From contig JAFZOK010000018.1 of the NCBI GenBank assembly GCA_017550655.1, positions 248,001-312,000 on the forward strand: a DNA stretch of 64,000 bases, given 5' to 3'. The stretch's first letter is position 1, and the number at the start of each line of letters is the position of its first letter. Below are positions 17,308-25,725 of the stretch, piece by piece. Origin of the DNA: Bacteroidales bacterium. Its GTDB lineage: Bacteria; Bacteroidota; Bacteroidia; Bacteroidales; UBA932. Made by a program: the position numbers and the translations under genes. The notes under the pieces were generated by a model. It saw only the letters and a list, made by a program, of their open reading frames with translations, was not told the origin of the DNA and did not search any database.

Positions 17308-18468
17308 TTACTTGATAATTTCATCTGAATAGTAGGCCTTTGCAAGGTCTTTCTGGTTGTAGCGCATCGCCATTACCTGGCCGTATGCACCGGCGGTGTT
17401 GAGGGATACCAGGTCTCCTCTCTGTGTTTCAGGCAGCCAGATTCCGTGCGCGAACTTGTCGCTGCTCTCGCATACAGGGCCAACCACGTCGTACTTGGTC
17501 TTCTTGCCTGTAGAAGTGAGGTTCTGGATATCGTGATGAGCCTGATAAAGGGCCGGACGGATCAAATCGTTCATTCCGGCATCCAGTATCACGAACTTCA
17601 TCTTCTGGCCGATCTTCACGTACAGTACCCTGGAAATCAGGTGGCCGCACTGTGCCACTATAGCCCTGCCCGGTTCAAAGTGAACTTTCTGGCCTGGCCT
17701 TACTATAAGGTTCTTGTTTATTAGCTCGAAGTAATCCTTGAAGTTGGCAACAGGATTCTGGTTAGGATTCTGGTAATCTACCCCAAGTCCGCCGCCAAGG
17801 TTAAGGTTCTCGATCTTGATATTCTTCTCTATGAACCAGCTCTGGAGCTGCTCCACCATCCTGCAAAGCAGCGGGAACACGCTCATGTCCAGAATCTGGC
17901 TTCCAACGTGGAAGTGAAGTCCTATCAGCTTTATGTTCTTCAGGCCTTTGATAAGGTCGGTCACTGCCTGGAACTCCCAAGGGCTGATCCCGAACTTGTC
18001 TTCCTTTCTTCCTGTGGAAATGTATTTGTGGGTATGCGCGTCAATGTCAGGGTTAACTCTCAGCGATATCCTTGCCTTTACACCCATTCCTGCAGCCAGA
18101 TCGTTGATAATCTTTATTTCAGGCACGCTCTCGCAGTTGAAGCTGAAGATTCCTGCCTTGAGGGCTGTCTTGATTTCGGCATCGCTCTTGCCGACTCCGG
18201 CATAGACAATCTTGGAAGGGGCGAAACCGTTCTTTATCGCGATCTTGACCTCGTTTCCGCTCACGCAGTCCGCTCCCAGCCCGGCCTTGCAGATGGTCTG
18301 CAGAATCTTCGGCTCGGCATTGGCCTTAACCGCATAATGGGCGTTGTAACCGTATTTCTTTGTGTATGAAGTATAAACCTTCAAAGTCTCCTTCAGGAGA
18401 TCCATGTCGTAATAATAGAAAGGTGTACGGATGCTTCCGAATGCCTCGATTGCCTGTTTTGTTATCAT
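17308..18468 (-). CDS. lysA: Diaminopimelate decarboxylase
   Basis: A 386-residue fold-III PLP enzyme that makes L-lysine from meso-diaminopimelate. The PLP lysine is Lys48 (AHYAVKANAEP). The HFHVGSQ block, the GGGLGVDY phosphate loop and the GPVCESSD substrate motif, which separates DAP decarboxylase from ornithine-type enzymes, are all visible. The ATG at 18468 lies 34 bases from a -7 box (TAGATTTG, 18503-18510). It heads the lysA-ffh-folD run. Confidence 0.96.
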   Translation of the reverse strand: MITKQAIEAFGSIRTPFYYYDMDLLKETLKVYTSYTKKYGYNAHYAVKANAEPKILQTICKAGLGADCVSGNEVKIAIKNGFAPSKIVYAGVGKSDAEIKTALKAGIFSFNCESVPEIKIINDLAAGMGVKARISLRVNPDIDAHTHKYISTGRKEDKFGISPWEFQAVTDLIKGLKNIKLIGLHFHVGSQILDMSVFPLLCRMVEQLQSWFIEKNIKIENLNLGGGLGVDYQNPNQNPVANFKDYFELINKNLIVRPGQKVHFEPGRAIVAQCGHLISRVLYVKIGQKMKFVILDAGMNDLIRPALYQAHHDIQNLTSTGKKTKYDVVGPVCESSDKFAHGIWLPETQRGDLVSLNTAGAYGQVMAMRYNQKDLAKAYYSDEIIK

Positions 18469-18502
18469 TTGTGTCTTGTTTTTGTTCTTTTCAGAGTGGA
18501 TG

Positions 18503-18510
18503 CAAATCTA
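18503..18510 (-). promoter_or_regulatory. -7 promoter element of lysA
   Basis: TAGATTTG on the minus strand, 34 bases upstream of the lysA ATG. Only 13 bases separate it from the forward -7 box of the divergent deoxyhypusine-synthase-like gene. Confidence 0.6.
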
Positions 18511-18523
18511 ATCATTTTTTCAT

Positions 18524-18531
18524 TAAATTTG
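18524..18531 (+). promoter_or_regulatory. -7 promoter element of the deoxyhypusine-synthase-like gene
   Basis: TAAATTTG followed by a 54-base AT-rich leader to the ATG at 18586. It faces away from the lysA -7 box. Confidence 0.6.
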
Positions 18532-18585
18532 TATGATTTTAACATCGCTGAACATTAACATTAATAATTTAAAATATCTGAGATT

Positions 18586-19569
18586 ATGGCAAAAGGACCT
18601 ATCACTCAATTCATTGATCATCATTACCGTCATTTTAACTCTGCAGCTATGGTGGATGCCATCAAGGCTTACGAGCAGCTTCTGGCAGAAGGCGGAAAGA
18701 TGATGCTTGCAATGGCCGGCGCAATGAGTACGGCGGAACTTGGACTCTCACTGGCAGAAATGATCCGCCAGGACAAGTTTGCAATTGTTTGCTGCTCTGC
18801 AAACAACCTCGAGGAGGATATAATGAACCTGGTGGCTCACTCCCACTACAAGAGAGTGCCAAACTACAGAGACCTTACTCCTGAGATGGAGCAGGATCTT
18901 CTTGACCATCATCTGAACCGTGTCACCGACACCTGCATCCCTGAGGAAGAGGCTTTCAGAAGGCTGGAAGACCATCTGGTTGACGCCTGGAAGGATTCAG
19001 CAGCAAAGGGAGAGAGGCTTTTCCCTTACGAGTTCATGTACAAGGTAATCCGCAGCGGCGTTCTGGAGCAGTACTACGAGATAGATCCTAAGGACAGCTG
19101 GGTTCTGGCTGCCTGCGAGAAGAACATCCCTATCATAGTTCCTGCATGGGAAGATTCCACAACTGGAAATATCTTCACCGCTCACTGTATCAGGGGAGAA
19201 TTTGACGTTCATCTGGTTAAAGGCGGTATCGAGACAATGATGCACCTGGTTGACTGGTACAAGGCCAACAACCGTCCTGGAATCGACCGCGGAACAGGAT
19301 TCTTCCAGATCGGCGGCGGTACCGCAGGAGACTTCCCTATCTGCTGCGTGCCTATGATGGAGCAAGATCTGCAGTGGCACGGCACAATGCTGTGGCAGTA
19401 TTTCTGCCAGATTTCAGACTCCACCACCTCCTATGGTTCATATTCCGGAGCAGTTCCTAACGAGAAGATCACCTGGGGCAAGCTCTCTCCTGAGTGCCCT
19501 AAGTTCATCGTGGAAAGCGATGCAACCATCGTTGCTCCTCTGATGTTCGCCCATATACTCGGCTGGTAA
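18586..19569 (+). CDS. Deoxyhypusine synthase-like protein
   Basis: A 327-residue protein of the deoxyhypusine synthase (DHS) superfamily, an NAD-dependent aminobutyl transferase fold. The catalytic lysine motif is kept (ITWGKL, Lys299), as are the GGGTAGDFPI nucleotide-binding loop and the C-terminal ESDATIVAPLMFA block. True DHS modifies eIF5A, which bacteria lack, so the bacterial protein must act on another acceptor, perhaps a free diamine as in homospermidine synthases. No polyamine gene is adjacent; lysA lies divergently upstream and two lipoproteins follow. Function is not settled. Confidence 0.88.
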   Translation: MAKGPITQFIDHHYRHFNSAAMVDAIKAYEQLLAEGGKMMLAMAGAMSTAELGLSLAEMIRQDKFAIVCCSANNLEEDIMNLVAHSHYKRVPNYRDLTPEMEQDLLDHHLNRVTDTCIPEEEAFRRLEDHLVDAWKDSAAKGERLFPYEFMYKVIRSGVLEQYYEIDPKDSWVLAACEKNIPIIVPAWEDSTTGNIFTAHCIRGEFDVHLVKGGIETMMHLVDWYKANNRPGIDRGTGFFQIGGGTAGDFPICCVPMMEQDLQWHGTMLWQYFCQISDSTTSYGSYSGAVPNEKITWGKLSPECPKFIVESDATIVAPLMFAHILGW

Positions 19570-19579
19570 ACTCACAACT

Positions 19580-20242
19580 ATGAGAATAATTAGATTTTCT
19601 TTACTCCTTATCTTTTCAGCGATAATAATATCCTGCGCGCAAAATGAGAGCAAAGTAGCGCAAAAGCAGGATGCACCGGTGGGATGCCGTTCATATCATG
19701 ATGTTTACGGACCTGTAAAGACTGTACAGTTTCTATTTGAAGACGGAACCAAAAGCAGTCTCACTACTTTTGACGAGAACGGCATGGATATCGATTTGCT
19801 TAAAAACGACAAGGAGTATCTTGAACTCAACCAAATGCCGGAATCCGAGTCAACACTCACTTTTGAGGACGGCAAACTTGTTTCATTCGGATTTGCGAGT
19901 TATATCCAACTTAAATATAACGGCAGGTTGATTGAGGAGGCTTATATTAATCCGAGTGACCTTGGGCCGGCATACTCTCCTACCTATTACATTTATGACG
20001 GCAACAATGACAGGATAGCCATGTTCTCTGCCCGTTTTGAACCAAACTATTCTGAAGACTTCAAGGAAAACCTGAAAACAGATCCTTATATGTTGTACTG
20101 CGACCCTAACCTCCTTGTAACCAATGTGGAAAGATATGAGATACTCAAATGGGACGATCACGGCAACTGGATTGAAAGAAAGGTCGTTGAAAATGACGGG
20201 AAGTCACATATTGATAAAAGAGAAATAACATATTTTGAATAA
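19580..20242 (+). CDS. Lipoprotein, unknown family
   Basis: A 220-residue protein with a lipoprotein signal (hydrophobic core then IISC, Cys19). The mature part is mostly beta strands with repeats such as VYGPVKTVQF, TTFDENGMDID, LTFEDGKLVSF and LKYNGRLIEE, reminiscent of YD/RHS-like strand-turn repeats. It begins ten bases after the DHS-like gene and ends three bases before the next lipoprotein. I do not recognise a defined family; an envelope location is inferred. Confidence 0.7.
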   Translation: MRIIRFSLLLIFSAIIISCAQNESKVAQKQDAPVGCRSYHDVYGPVKTVQFLFEDGTKSSLTTFDENGMDIDLLKNDKEYLELNQMPESESTLTFEDGKLVSFGFASYIQLKYNGRLIEEAYINPSDLGPAYSPTYYIYDGNNDRIAMFSARFEPNYSEDFKENLKTDPYMLYCDPNLLVTNVERYEILKWDDHGNWIERKVVENDGKSHIDKREITYFE

Positions 20243-20245
20243 AAC

Positions 20246-20785
20246 ATGAAAAAATTATTTGTTCTGTTGCTTGCAGCTTCTGTTTTCGCCGTATCCTGCA
20301 ACAATAATCCAAAAGAAGAGGGAGAAGTAATCGGAGAAGACTCCCTGGGAGTTGTGGCTCCTATGGACCTCCAGACTCAGGAGTATATCGAAGGCCGTGT
20401 CTCAGACATGTACAACTATGCTTTCTCATCTGTAATGGATGACGCCGACAAGAAGTTCTTAACCCCTGATTTCTTTGATCTTCAGGAGAAAGTCATTGAA
20501 AAGCAGAGGGAAACCGGCAATCTTTGGATAGACCACGACCACTGGGTTATGGGCCAGGACTGCCACAATCCTAGCTTTGAATTCCTGAAGGCTGAAGAAA
20601 TCGGTCCTCACTATGCCAAGGCTTATTTGAATGTCAAAGCATTTGACGATCAGGAAAAACCTGAGCTTGTCAGGCTGACTCTCCGCTATATCGGCGACGA
20701 CTGGTTTGTTGACGACATAGAGGAGCAGTACGAAGGTGCTTTCTATTCTCACCGCAAGATTTACGAGGAAGCTCTGGACGAATAG
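20246..20785 (+). CDS. Lipoprotein, DUF3828-like
   Basis: A 179-residue lipoprotein (AVSC lipobox, Cys18). After an acidic linker comes a domain with a YNYAFSSVMDDADKKFLT helix and closing strands (LRYIGDDWFVDDIEE), similar in layout to the lipoprotein at 14527 and to DUF3828 proteins. It is the last gene of the DHS-like operon. Function unknown. Confidence 0.7.
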   Translation: MKKLFVLLLAASVFAVSCNNNPKEEGEVIGEDSLGVVAPMDLQTQEYIEGRVSDMYNYAFSSVMDDADKKFLTPDFFDLQEKVIEKQRETGNLWIDHDHWVMGQDCHNPSFEFLKAEEIGPHYAKAYLNVKAFDDQEKPELVRLTLRYIGDDWFVDDIEEQYEGAFYSHRKIYEEALDE

Positions 20786-20842
20786 TCCGTACTTTCAATT
20801 TGTAACATAATAAAACCTCTTTCTTCTTTTTGAAATATAGTT

Positions 20843-20872
20843 TTGAAGATTAGTAAGATTTTTGTAAATTCG
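20843..20872 (+). promoter_or_regulatory. Promoter of the iorAB operon
   Basis: TTG at 20843-20845, a 19-base spacer, then TAAATTCG at 20865-20872. The spacing is the Bacteroidetes norm; the -7 box deviates by one base (C for T). The leader to the ATG at 20913 is about 35 bases. Confidence 0.65.
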
Positions 20873-20912
20873 TAGCGGTTAAACCGAAATATTTATTTGA
20901 ATTTACAGAAAT

Positions 20913-22496
20913 ATGTCTGAAAAAACTTTATTGCTGGGAGATGAGGCTCTGGCACTGGGAGCCCTGCATGCGGGGCTCTCTGGCGTTTATGCCTATCCCG
21001 GCACTCCTTCAACAGAAATAACCGAGTATATCCAGGCAAGCCCTCTGGCAAGGGACAGGAAAGTCCACTGCCAGTGGTCCTGCAACGAGAAAACCGCTAT
21101 GGAAGCCGCTCTTGGCGCATCTTACGCGGGTAAGAGGGCGATGGTTTGCATGAAACACGTCGGTATGAACGTTTGCGCGGACGCTTTCGTCAACTCCGGA
21201 GTTACCGGAGCAAGCGGCGGACTGGTTGTCGTGGCCTGTGACGATCCGTCAATGCACTCATCCCAGAACGAGCAGGATTCCAGGTTCTATGCAGAGTTCG
21301 CGATGGTTCCTTGCCTGGAGCCAAGCAACCAGCAGGAAGCCTACGATATGGTTCGCTTTGCCTTTGACTATTCCGAGATGTACCACACTCCGGTACTTAT
21401 GAGGCTTACAACCCGTATGGCACATTCCAGGGCCGTTGTAAAGACGGGAGAAATGAGGGATGAAAACCCTCTGCGATTCCCTGAGGACCAGAAGAGATGG
21501 GTTCTACTCCCGGCTGTGGCAAGGGTAAGGAACGAGCAGATAATCAAGCAGTACGCCCAGTATGAAGAAGATTCGGAAAAGGGCAATGTCCTCTCGGGTC
21601 CAAAGGCTGAGATGGGAGTGATTGCCTGCGGAATCGGCTGGAACTATCTTATGGAGAATATCGAAGGAGAACCTTCCTTCCCTACCCTCAAGGTTACCCG
21701 CTATCCGGTTTCAAAGAAGCAGGTAAGGGAACTTGCCTCAATGTGCAAGACAATTCTGGTTGTGGAAGAGGGCCAGCCTCTGCTGGAGAAGGCTCTGAGA
21801 GGATATCTTCCTGTCTATAACGAGATTAAGGGAAGGCTTGACGGAACTCTTCCGCGCACTGGAGAACTTACTCCGGATGCTCTCCGCAAGGCTCTGGGAA
21901 TGGATGACAAGGAGACCTGCTCAAAGAGCGAGGTTGCAGTTCCGCGTCCACCTGCACTTTGTATGGGTTGCGGCCACAGAGACTTTTACACTGCTCTTAA
22001 CATGGTAGTCAAGGATTACCCTACTGCACGTGTATTCAGCGATATAGGCTGCTACACCCTCGGCTATCTGGCTCCGTTCCACGCAATAAACAGTTGCGTT
22101 GATATGGGAGCATCCATAACTATGGCAATCGGAGCATCCGAAAGCGGAGTGCATCCGTCTATCGCAGTTATCGGAGACTCAACCTTCACCCATAGCGGAA
22201 TGACCGGACTTCTGGATGCCGTCAATATGGGCGCAAACATAACTGTCTGCATTTCAGATAACCTGACAACCGGAATGACCGGCGGACAGGACAGCGCGGC
22301 ATTCGGAAGAATCGAGAATATATGCCTTGGAATCGGCGTTCCTAAAGAGCATGTCCGCCTGATTATTCCTCTTCCAAAGAACTATGAAGAAATGCAGAAG
22401 GTCATCAGAGAAGAAATCGAATATCGCGGAGTATCGGTGGTTGTCTGCCGCAGAGAGTGCATACAGACCGCCAAGAGACACCTTAAAAAACAGTAG
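20913..22496 (+). CDS. iorA: Indolepyruvate:ferredoxin oxidoreductase alpha subunit, without C-terminal ferredoxin domain
   Basis: A 527-residue TPP enzyme subunit that oxidatively decarboxylates aryl-2-oxoacids to aryl-acyl-CoA. The N-terminal PYR domain has the AYPGTPSTEI block and the catalytic Glu in CNEKTAMEAA; the CMGCGH motif (Cys350, Cys353) and the GDSTFTHSG TPP-magnesium motif lie in the PP domain. Archaeal IorA ends in two 4Fe-4S clusters; here the protein stops after the TPP domain with no cysteine array, so electrons must pass by another route. It leads a four-gene operon. Confidence 0.93.
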   Translation: MSEKTLLLGDEALALGALHAGLSGVYAYPGTPSTEITEYIQASPLARDRKVHCQWSCNEKTAMEAALGASYAGKRAMVCMKHVGMNVCADAFVNSGVTGASGGLVVVACDDPSMHSSQNEQDSRFYAEFAMVPCLEPSNQQEAYDMVRFAFDYSEMYHTPVLMRLTTRMAHSRAVVKTGEMRDENPLRFPEDQKRWVLLPAVARVRNEQIIKQYAQYEEDSEKGNVLSGPKAEMGVIACGIGWNYLMENIEGEPSFPTLKVTRYPVSKKQVRELASMCKTILVVEEGQPLLEKALRGYLPVYNEIKGRLDGTLPRTGELTPDALRKALGMDDKETCSKSEVAVPRPPALCMGCGHRDFYTALNMVVKDYPTARVFSDIGCYTLGYLAPFHAINSCVDMGASITMAIGASESGVHPSIAVIGDSTFTHSGMTGLLDAVNMGANITVCISDNLTTGMTGGQDSAAFGRIENICLGIGVPKEHVRLIIPLPKNYEEMQKVIREEIEYRGVSVVVCRRECIQTAKRHLKKQ

Positions 22497-22499
22497 ATC

Positions 22500-23081
22500 A
22501 TGAAAAAGGATATCATATTGTCAGGAGTCGGCGGCCAGGGAATTCTTTCCATAGCCACCGTAATCGGCTGGGCCGCAATAAAGAACAGGCTTTACCTGAA
22601 GCAGGCGGAGGTTCACGGAATGAGCCAGAGAGGCGGTGACGTGCAGAGTAACCTCAGGCTTTCTTCAGATCCTATTTTCAGCGACCTGATCCCTAAGGGA
22701 GAATGTGAGCTCATAATCTCGATGGAGCCTATGGAAGCTCTCCGTTATCTGCCATATCTTAAGAAAGGCGGATGGATTATCACCAACAGCGCTCCTTTCG
22801 TGAACATTCCTTCTTATCCTGAAATCTCTGCGATCGATGCGGACCTGAAAAAGGATGCAAACGTGATTTCATTTGATTCTGACCAGATTGCAAAGGACTG
22901 CGGTGCTCCGCGATCCAGCAATATGGCGCTTCTTGGAGCAGCCGCAAGGTACATCGAGATTCTTGATGTCGAGGCCCTGAAGGAAGGAATCCGCAACGTC
23001 TTTGCCCGCAAGGGTGAGAAAATCGTTGAAGACAACATCAAGGCATTTGAAGCCGGATTTGAAATAGCAGCTAAAAGGTAA
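22500..23081 (+). CDS. iorB: Indolepyruvate:ferredoxin oxidoreductase beta subunit
   Basis: A 193-residue gamma/beta-type subunit of 2-oxoacid oxidoreductases. The N-terminal GVGGQGILSIATVIG motif and the AEVHGMSQRGGDVQSNLR block are diagnostic. It starts three bases after iorA and forms the CoA-binding half of the enzyme. The spacing guarantees equal expression with iorA. Confidence 0.95.
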   Translation: MKKDIILSGVGGQGILSIATVIGWAAIKNRLYLKQAEVHGMSQRGGDVQSNLRLSSDPIFSDLIPKGECELIISMEPMEALRYLPYLKKGGWIITNSAPFVNIPSYPEISAIDADLKKDANVISFDSDQIAKDCGAPRSSNMALLGAAARYIEILDVEALKEGIRNVFARKGEKIVEDNIKAFEAGFEIAAKR

Positions 23082-23085
23082 GATT

Positions 23086-24408
23086 ATGAAAAGGCCTATC
23101 GCAAAAGAAACGGTTGACGGGGTATTGGCTAAGATGGATATTTCCGACATATCCCATGCCACTATAAGACAGTGCGTTGCAGTTGCAAACAAACTGGAGG
23201 CTCTGGAGAATATGCGTTTCATTCATCTGGAAATCGGAGTTCCGGGAATCCTGGCTTGCCCAGTGGGAATCGAAGCCCAGAAGAAGGCTCTGGACAGCAA
23301 CATTGCACACGAATATCCCCCTATCGGAGGTATTCCAGTGCTGAAACAAAATGCTTCCAAGTTCCTCAAGGCCTTCGCTGATGTGGATATAGATCCGGAA
23401 TGCATAGTCCCGACTGTCGGCTCTATGCAGGGTTCAATGAACCTCATACTGGAATGCTCCCAGCTTGATCCCAAGAAGGACACTATTCTCTACATCAATC
23501 CTGGATTCGCGCCTAACATGCTGCAAGCCAAGATAAACAATATAAAGTCTGAAGCTTTTGACATCTACGAGTTCAGGGCAGAGAAGCTGCGTCCAAAACT
23601 CGAGGAATATATGTCAAAGGGCAACATTGCAGCCGTGCTCTATTCCAACCCTAACAATCCTGCCTGGATCTGCCTCAGCGAAGACGAACTGAAAACAATC
23701 GGAGAACTTGCAACCAAGTACGATGTTGTTGTGCTTGAAGACCTTGCATATTTCTGCATGGACTTCCGCCAGGATCTTTCTCATCCGGGAGAGCCTCCTT
23801 TCCAGCCTACTGTGTCAAAGTACACGGACAACTATGTGATAATGATGTCTTCTTCAAAGATATTCAGCTATGCGGGAGAAAGAATTGCTGCCACTTGCTT
23901 CTCTCCTAAACTGTATTACAGAGAGTATCCAGCCCTCAGGCAAAAGTACGGATTCGGAAGGATGGGAGACAATTTTGTGCTGACATATCTCTATGCGGCC
24001 TCTTCAGGTGTTTCTCATTCAGCGCAATATGCTTACGCAGCACTGCTTGGCGGAGCTGCAGAGGGAAAGATTGATTTCATCTCCGAGATGGCTAAATACG
24101 GGCAGAGGGCTCACCGTTCCAAGGAAATCTTTGAAAAGCACGGCTTCCACATCGTTTATGACAAGGATCTGGACCGCAAGGTTGGAGACGGTTTCTTCTA
24201 CACCATCGGATATGAGAACATGACTTGCTCCGAGCTTATGTACGACCTTGTTAGATGCGGAATTACCGCAATTTCCCTGGATTCCACCGGCAGCCGCCAG
24301 AACGGTATCAGGGCTTGCGTTTCCAGACTGAGTTCTGAAGAAGACTTTGTAGAACTGGATAATCGTCTGGGACTCTTCGCACATATCCAGAAAGATAAGA
24401 ACGCCTGA
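23086..24408 (+). CDS. PLP-dependent class I/II aminotransferase
   Basis: A 440-residue fold-I aminotransferase. The PLP lysine is Lys258 in SSSKIFSYAGERIA; YSNPNNPAW supplies the Asn that binds the cofactor ring and VVLEDLAY the Asp. It follows iorB by four bases. The context, between an arylpyruvate oxidoreductase and a CoA transferase, suggests that it makes the 2-oxoacid from an aromatic or branched amino acid. Substrate is inferred from the operon, not from residues. Confidence 0.9.
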   Translation: MKRPIAKETVDGVLAKMDISDISHATIRQCVAVANKLEALENMRFIHLEIGVPGILACPVGIEAQKKALDSNIAHEYPPIGGIPVLKQNASKFLKAFADVDIDPECIVPTVGSMQGSMNLILECSQLDPKKDTILYINPGFAPNMLQAKINNIKSEAFDIYEFRAEKLRPKLEEYMSKGNIAAVLYSNPNNPAWICLSEDELKTIGELATKYDVVVLEDLAYFCMDFRQDLSHPGEPPFQPTVSKYTDNYVIMMSSSKIFSYAGERIAATCFSPKLYYREYPALRQKYGFGRMGDNFVLTYLYAASSGVSHSAQYAYAALLGGAAEGKIDFISEMAKYGQRAHRSKEIFEKHGFHIVYDKDLDRKVGDGFFYTIGYENMTCSELMYDLVRCGITAISLDSTGSRQNGIRACVSRLSSEEDFVELDNRLGLFAHIQKDKNA

Positions 24409-24423
24409 AAAAGAACGGTTGAT

Positions 24424-25725
24424 ATGGACAACATCAAATATGTAACCCCGGCCGAGGCCGTCAAGTGTGTTAAAAGTGGAGACGGCGTTTATTTCCAGGG
24501 AAGTACTGCTGTTCCTGAAATCCTCCAGCAGGCTTTGGCAGACAGGGCTCCTGAGCTCCGCGATGTCAAGGTCTACAGCGCATTCTGCATTCCGAGAGGT
24601 GTGGCTCCTTTCTGCAAGATGGAATGCAGGGAGGCTTTCATCGTAAGGAGCCTTTTCCTCTGTGCAGACCAAAGGGCCTGGGTTGCCAGCGGAGACGGAA
24701 ACATGATTCCGGCCTTCCTCGGCGAGATTCCTTTCTTGTTCCGCTCTAAGCAGCTGCCTGTTAATGTAGCGTTCATAAACTGCTCTCTTCCTGATGAAAA
24801 CGGGTATTGCAGCTACGGAATCTCAGCAGACCTGGCCGTATCTGCAGTTGAGAGTGCAGACTATGTCGTGGCCCAGATTAACAAGAGCATCCCATACTTG
24901 TACGGTGGTGCTCTTATCCATATTTCCAAGATTCACGCAGCTGTGGAATGCGACATTCCTCCTGTTGCGATGGAATTCGGCGAGCCAACGGAAATAGAAA
25001 GAGCTATCGGCAACAACATTGCAGGCGAGATTCCTGATGGAGCCACCCTCCAGATCGGTGTAGGTGGAATTCCTAACGCAGTCCTCAACGCAATCAAGCA
25101 CCACAAGCATCTGGGACTCCATACCGAGGCTATGACTGACGGTGTGGTAAGGCTTATGGAAGAGGGAGTTATAGACAATACCCTCAAGAAGTTCCGCCCA
25201 GGCAAGGGCGTTGCATCACTGGCACTTGGAAGCAAGCACATGTACGAGTTCCTTCACTACAACAAGGATGTTGAGTTCTACGATGTTGCCCTTACCAACG
25301 ACCCCCAGATTATCCGCCAGAACCCTAAGGTGATGGCTATCAATTCTGCCCTTGAGATTGACCTTACCGGCCAGATCTGTGCAGACAGTATTGGCGAGAA
25401 GATTTTCTCCAGTGTCGGTGGTCAGCACGACTTCATGTATGGTGGCGCACTATCAGAAGGCGGCAAGACCTTCATCGCCTTGCCTTCCGCCACAAGCAAG
25501 GGAAAGAGCAAGATTGTCCCTACCCTTACTCCAGGAGCAGGTGTTGTAACAACCAGGTTCCAGGCTCAGTACATCGCTACTGAATACGGAATCGCCTACC
25601 TGAGAAATAAAGATCTTGCAGAAAGAGCCAAAGCCCTGATAGCCATTGCTCATCCTGATGCCCGTGAAGAACTTGAAAAAGCCGCAGTAAAACGCTTCGG
25701 CTACAGTTTCCTAAGGCTTCACTGA
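24424..25725 (+). CDS. Acyl-CoA hydrolase / acyl-CoA:acetate CoA-transferase (Cat1/4-hydroxybutyrate type)
   Basis: A 433-residue family I CoA-transferase with two similar halves. Visible are the IGVGGIPNAV oxyanion loop and the catalytic glutamate in GLHTEAMTDG (Glu235), which forms the glutamyl-CoA thioester. It is last in the iorAB operon, 15 bases after the aminotransferase gene, and would convert the aryl-acyl-CoA made by IorAB to the free acid while conserving CoA energy as acetyl-CoA. Its stop overlaps the converging DUF4301 gene by seven bases. Confidence 0.92.
   Translation: MDNIKYVTPAEAVKCVKSGDGVYFQGSTAVPEILQQALADRAPELRDVKVYSAFCIPRGVAPFCKMECREAFIVRSLFLCADQRAWVASGDGNMIPAFLGEIPFLFRSKQLPVNVAFINCSLPDENGYCSYGISADLAVSAVESADYVVAQINKSIPYLYGGALIHISKIHAAVECDIPPVAMEFGEPTEIERAIGNNIAGEIPDGATLQIGVGGIPNAVLNAIKHHKHLGLHTEAMTDGVVRLMEEGVIDNTLKKFRPGKGVASLALGSKHMYEFLHYNKDVEFYDVALTNDPQIIRQNPKVMAINSALEIDLTGQICADSIGEKIFSSVGGQHDFMYGGALSEGGKTFIALPSATSKGKSKIVPTLTPGAGVVTTRFQAQYIATEYGIAYLRNKDLAERAKALIAIAHPDAREELEKAAVKRFGYSFLRLH

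Noticed and set aside
20913-22496. IorA as a truncated pseudogene because it lacks the ferredoxin domain
   Set aside because: The frame ends cleanly after the TPP domain, iorB follows after three bases, and shorter IorA forms occur in related bacteria.
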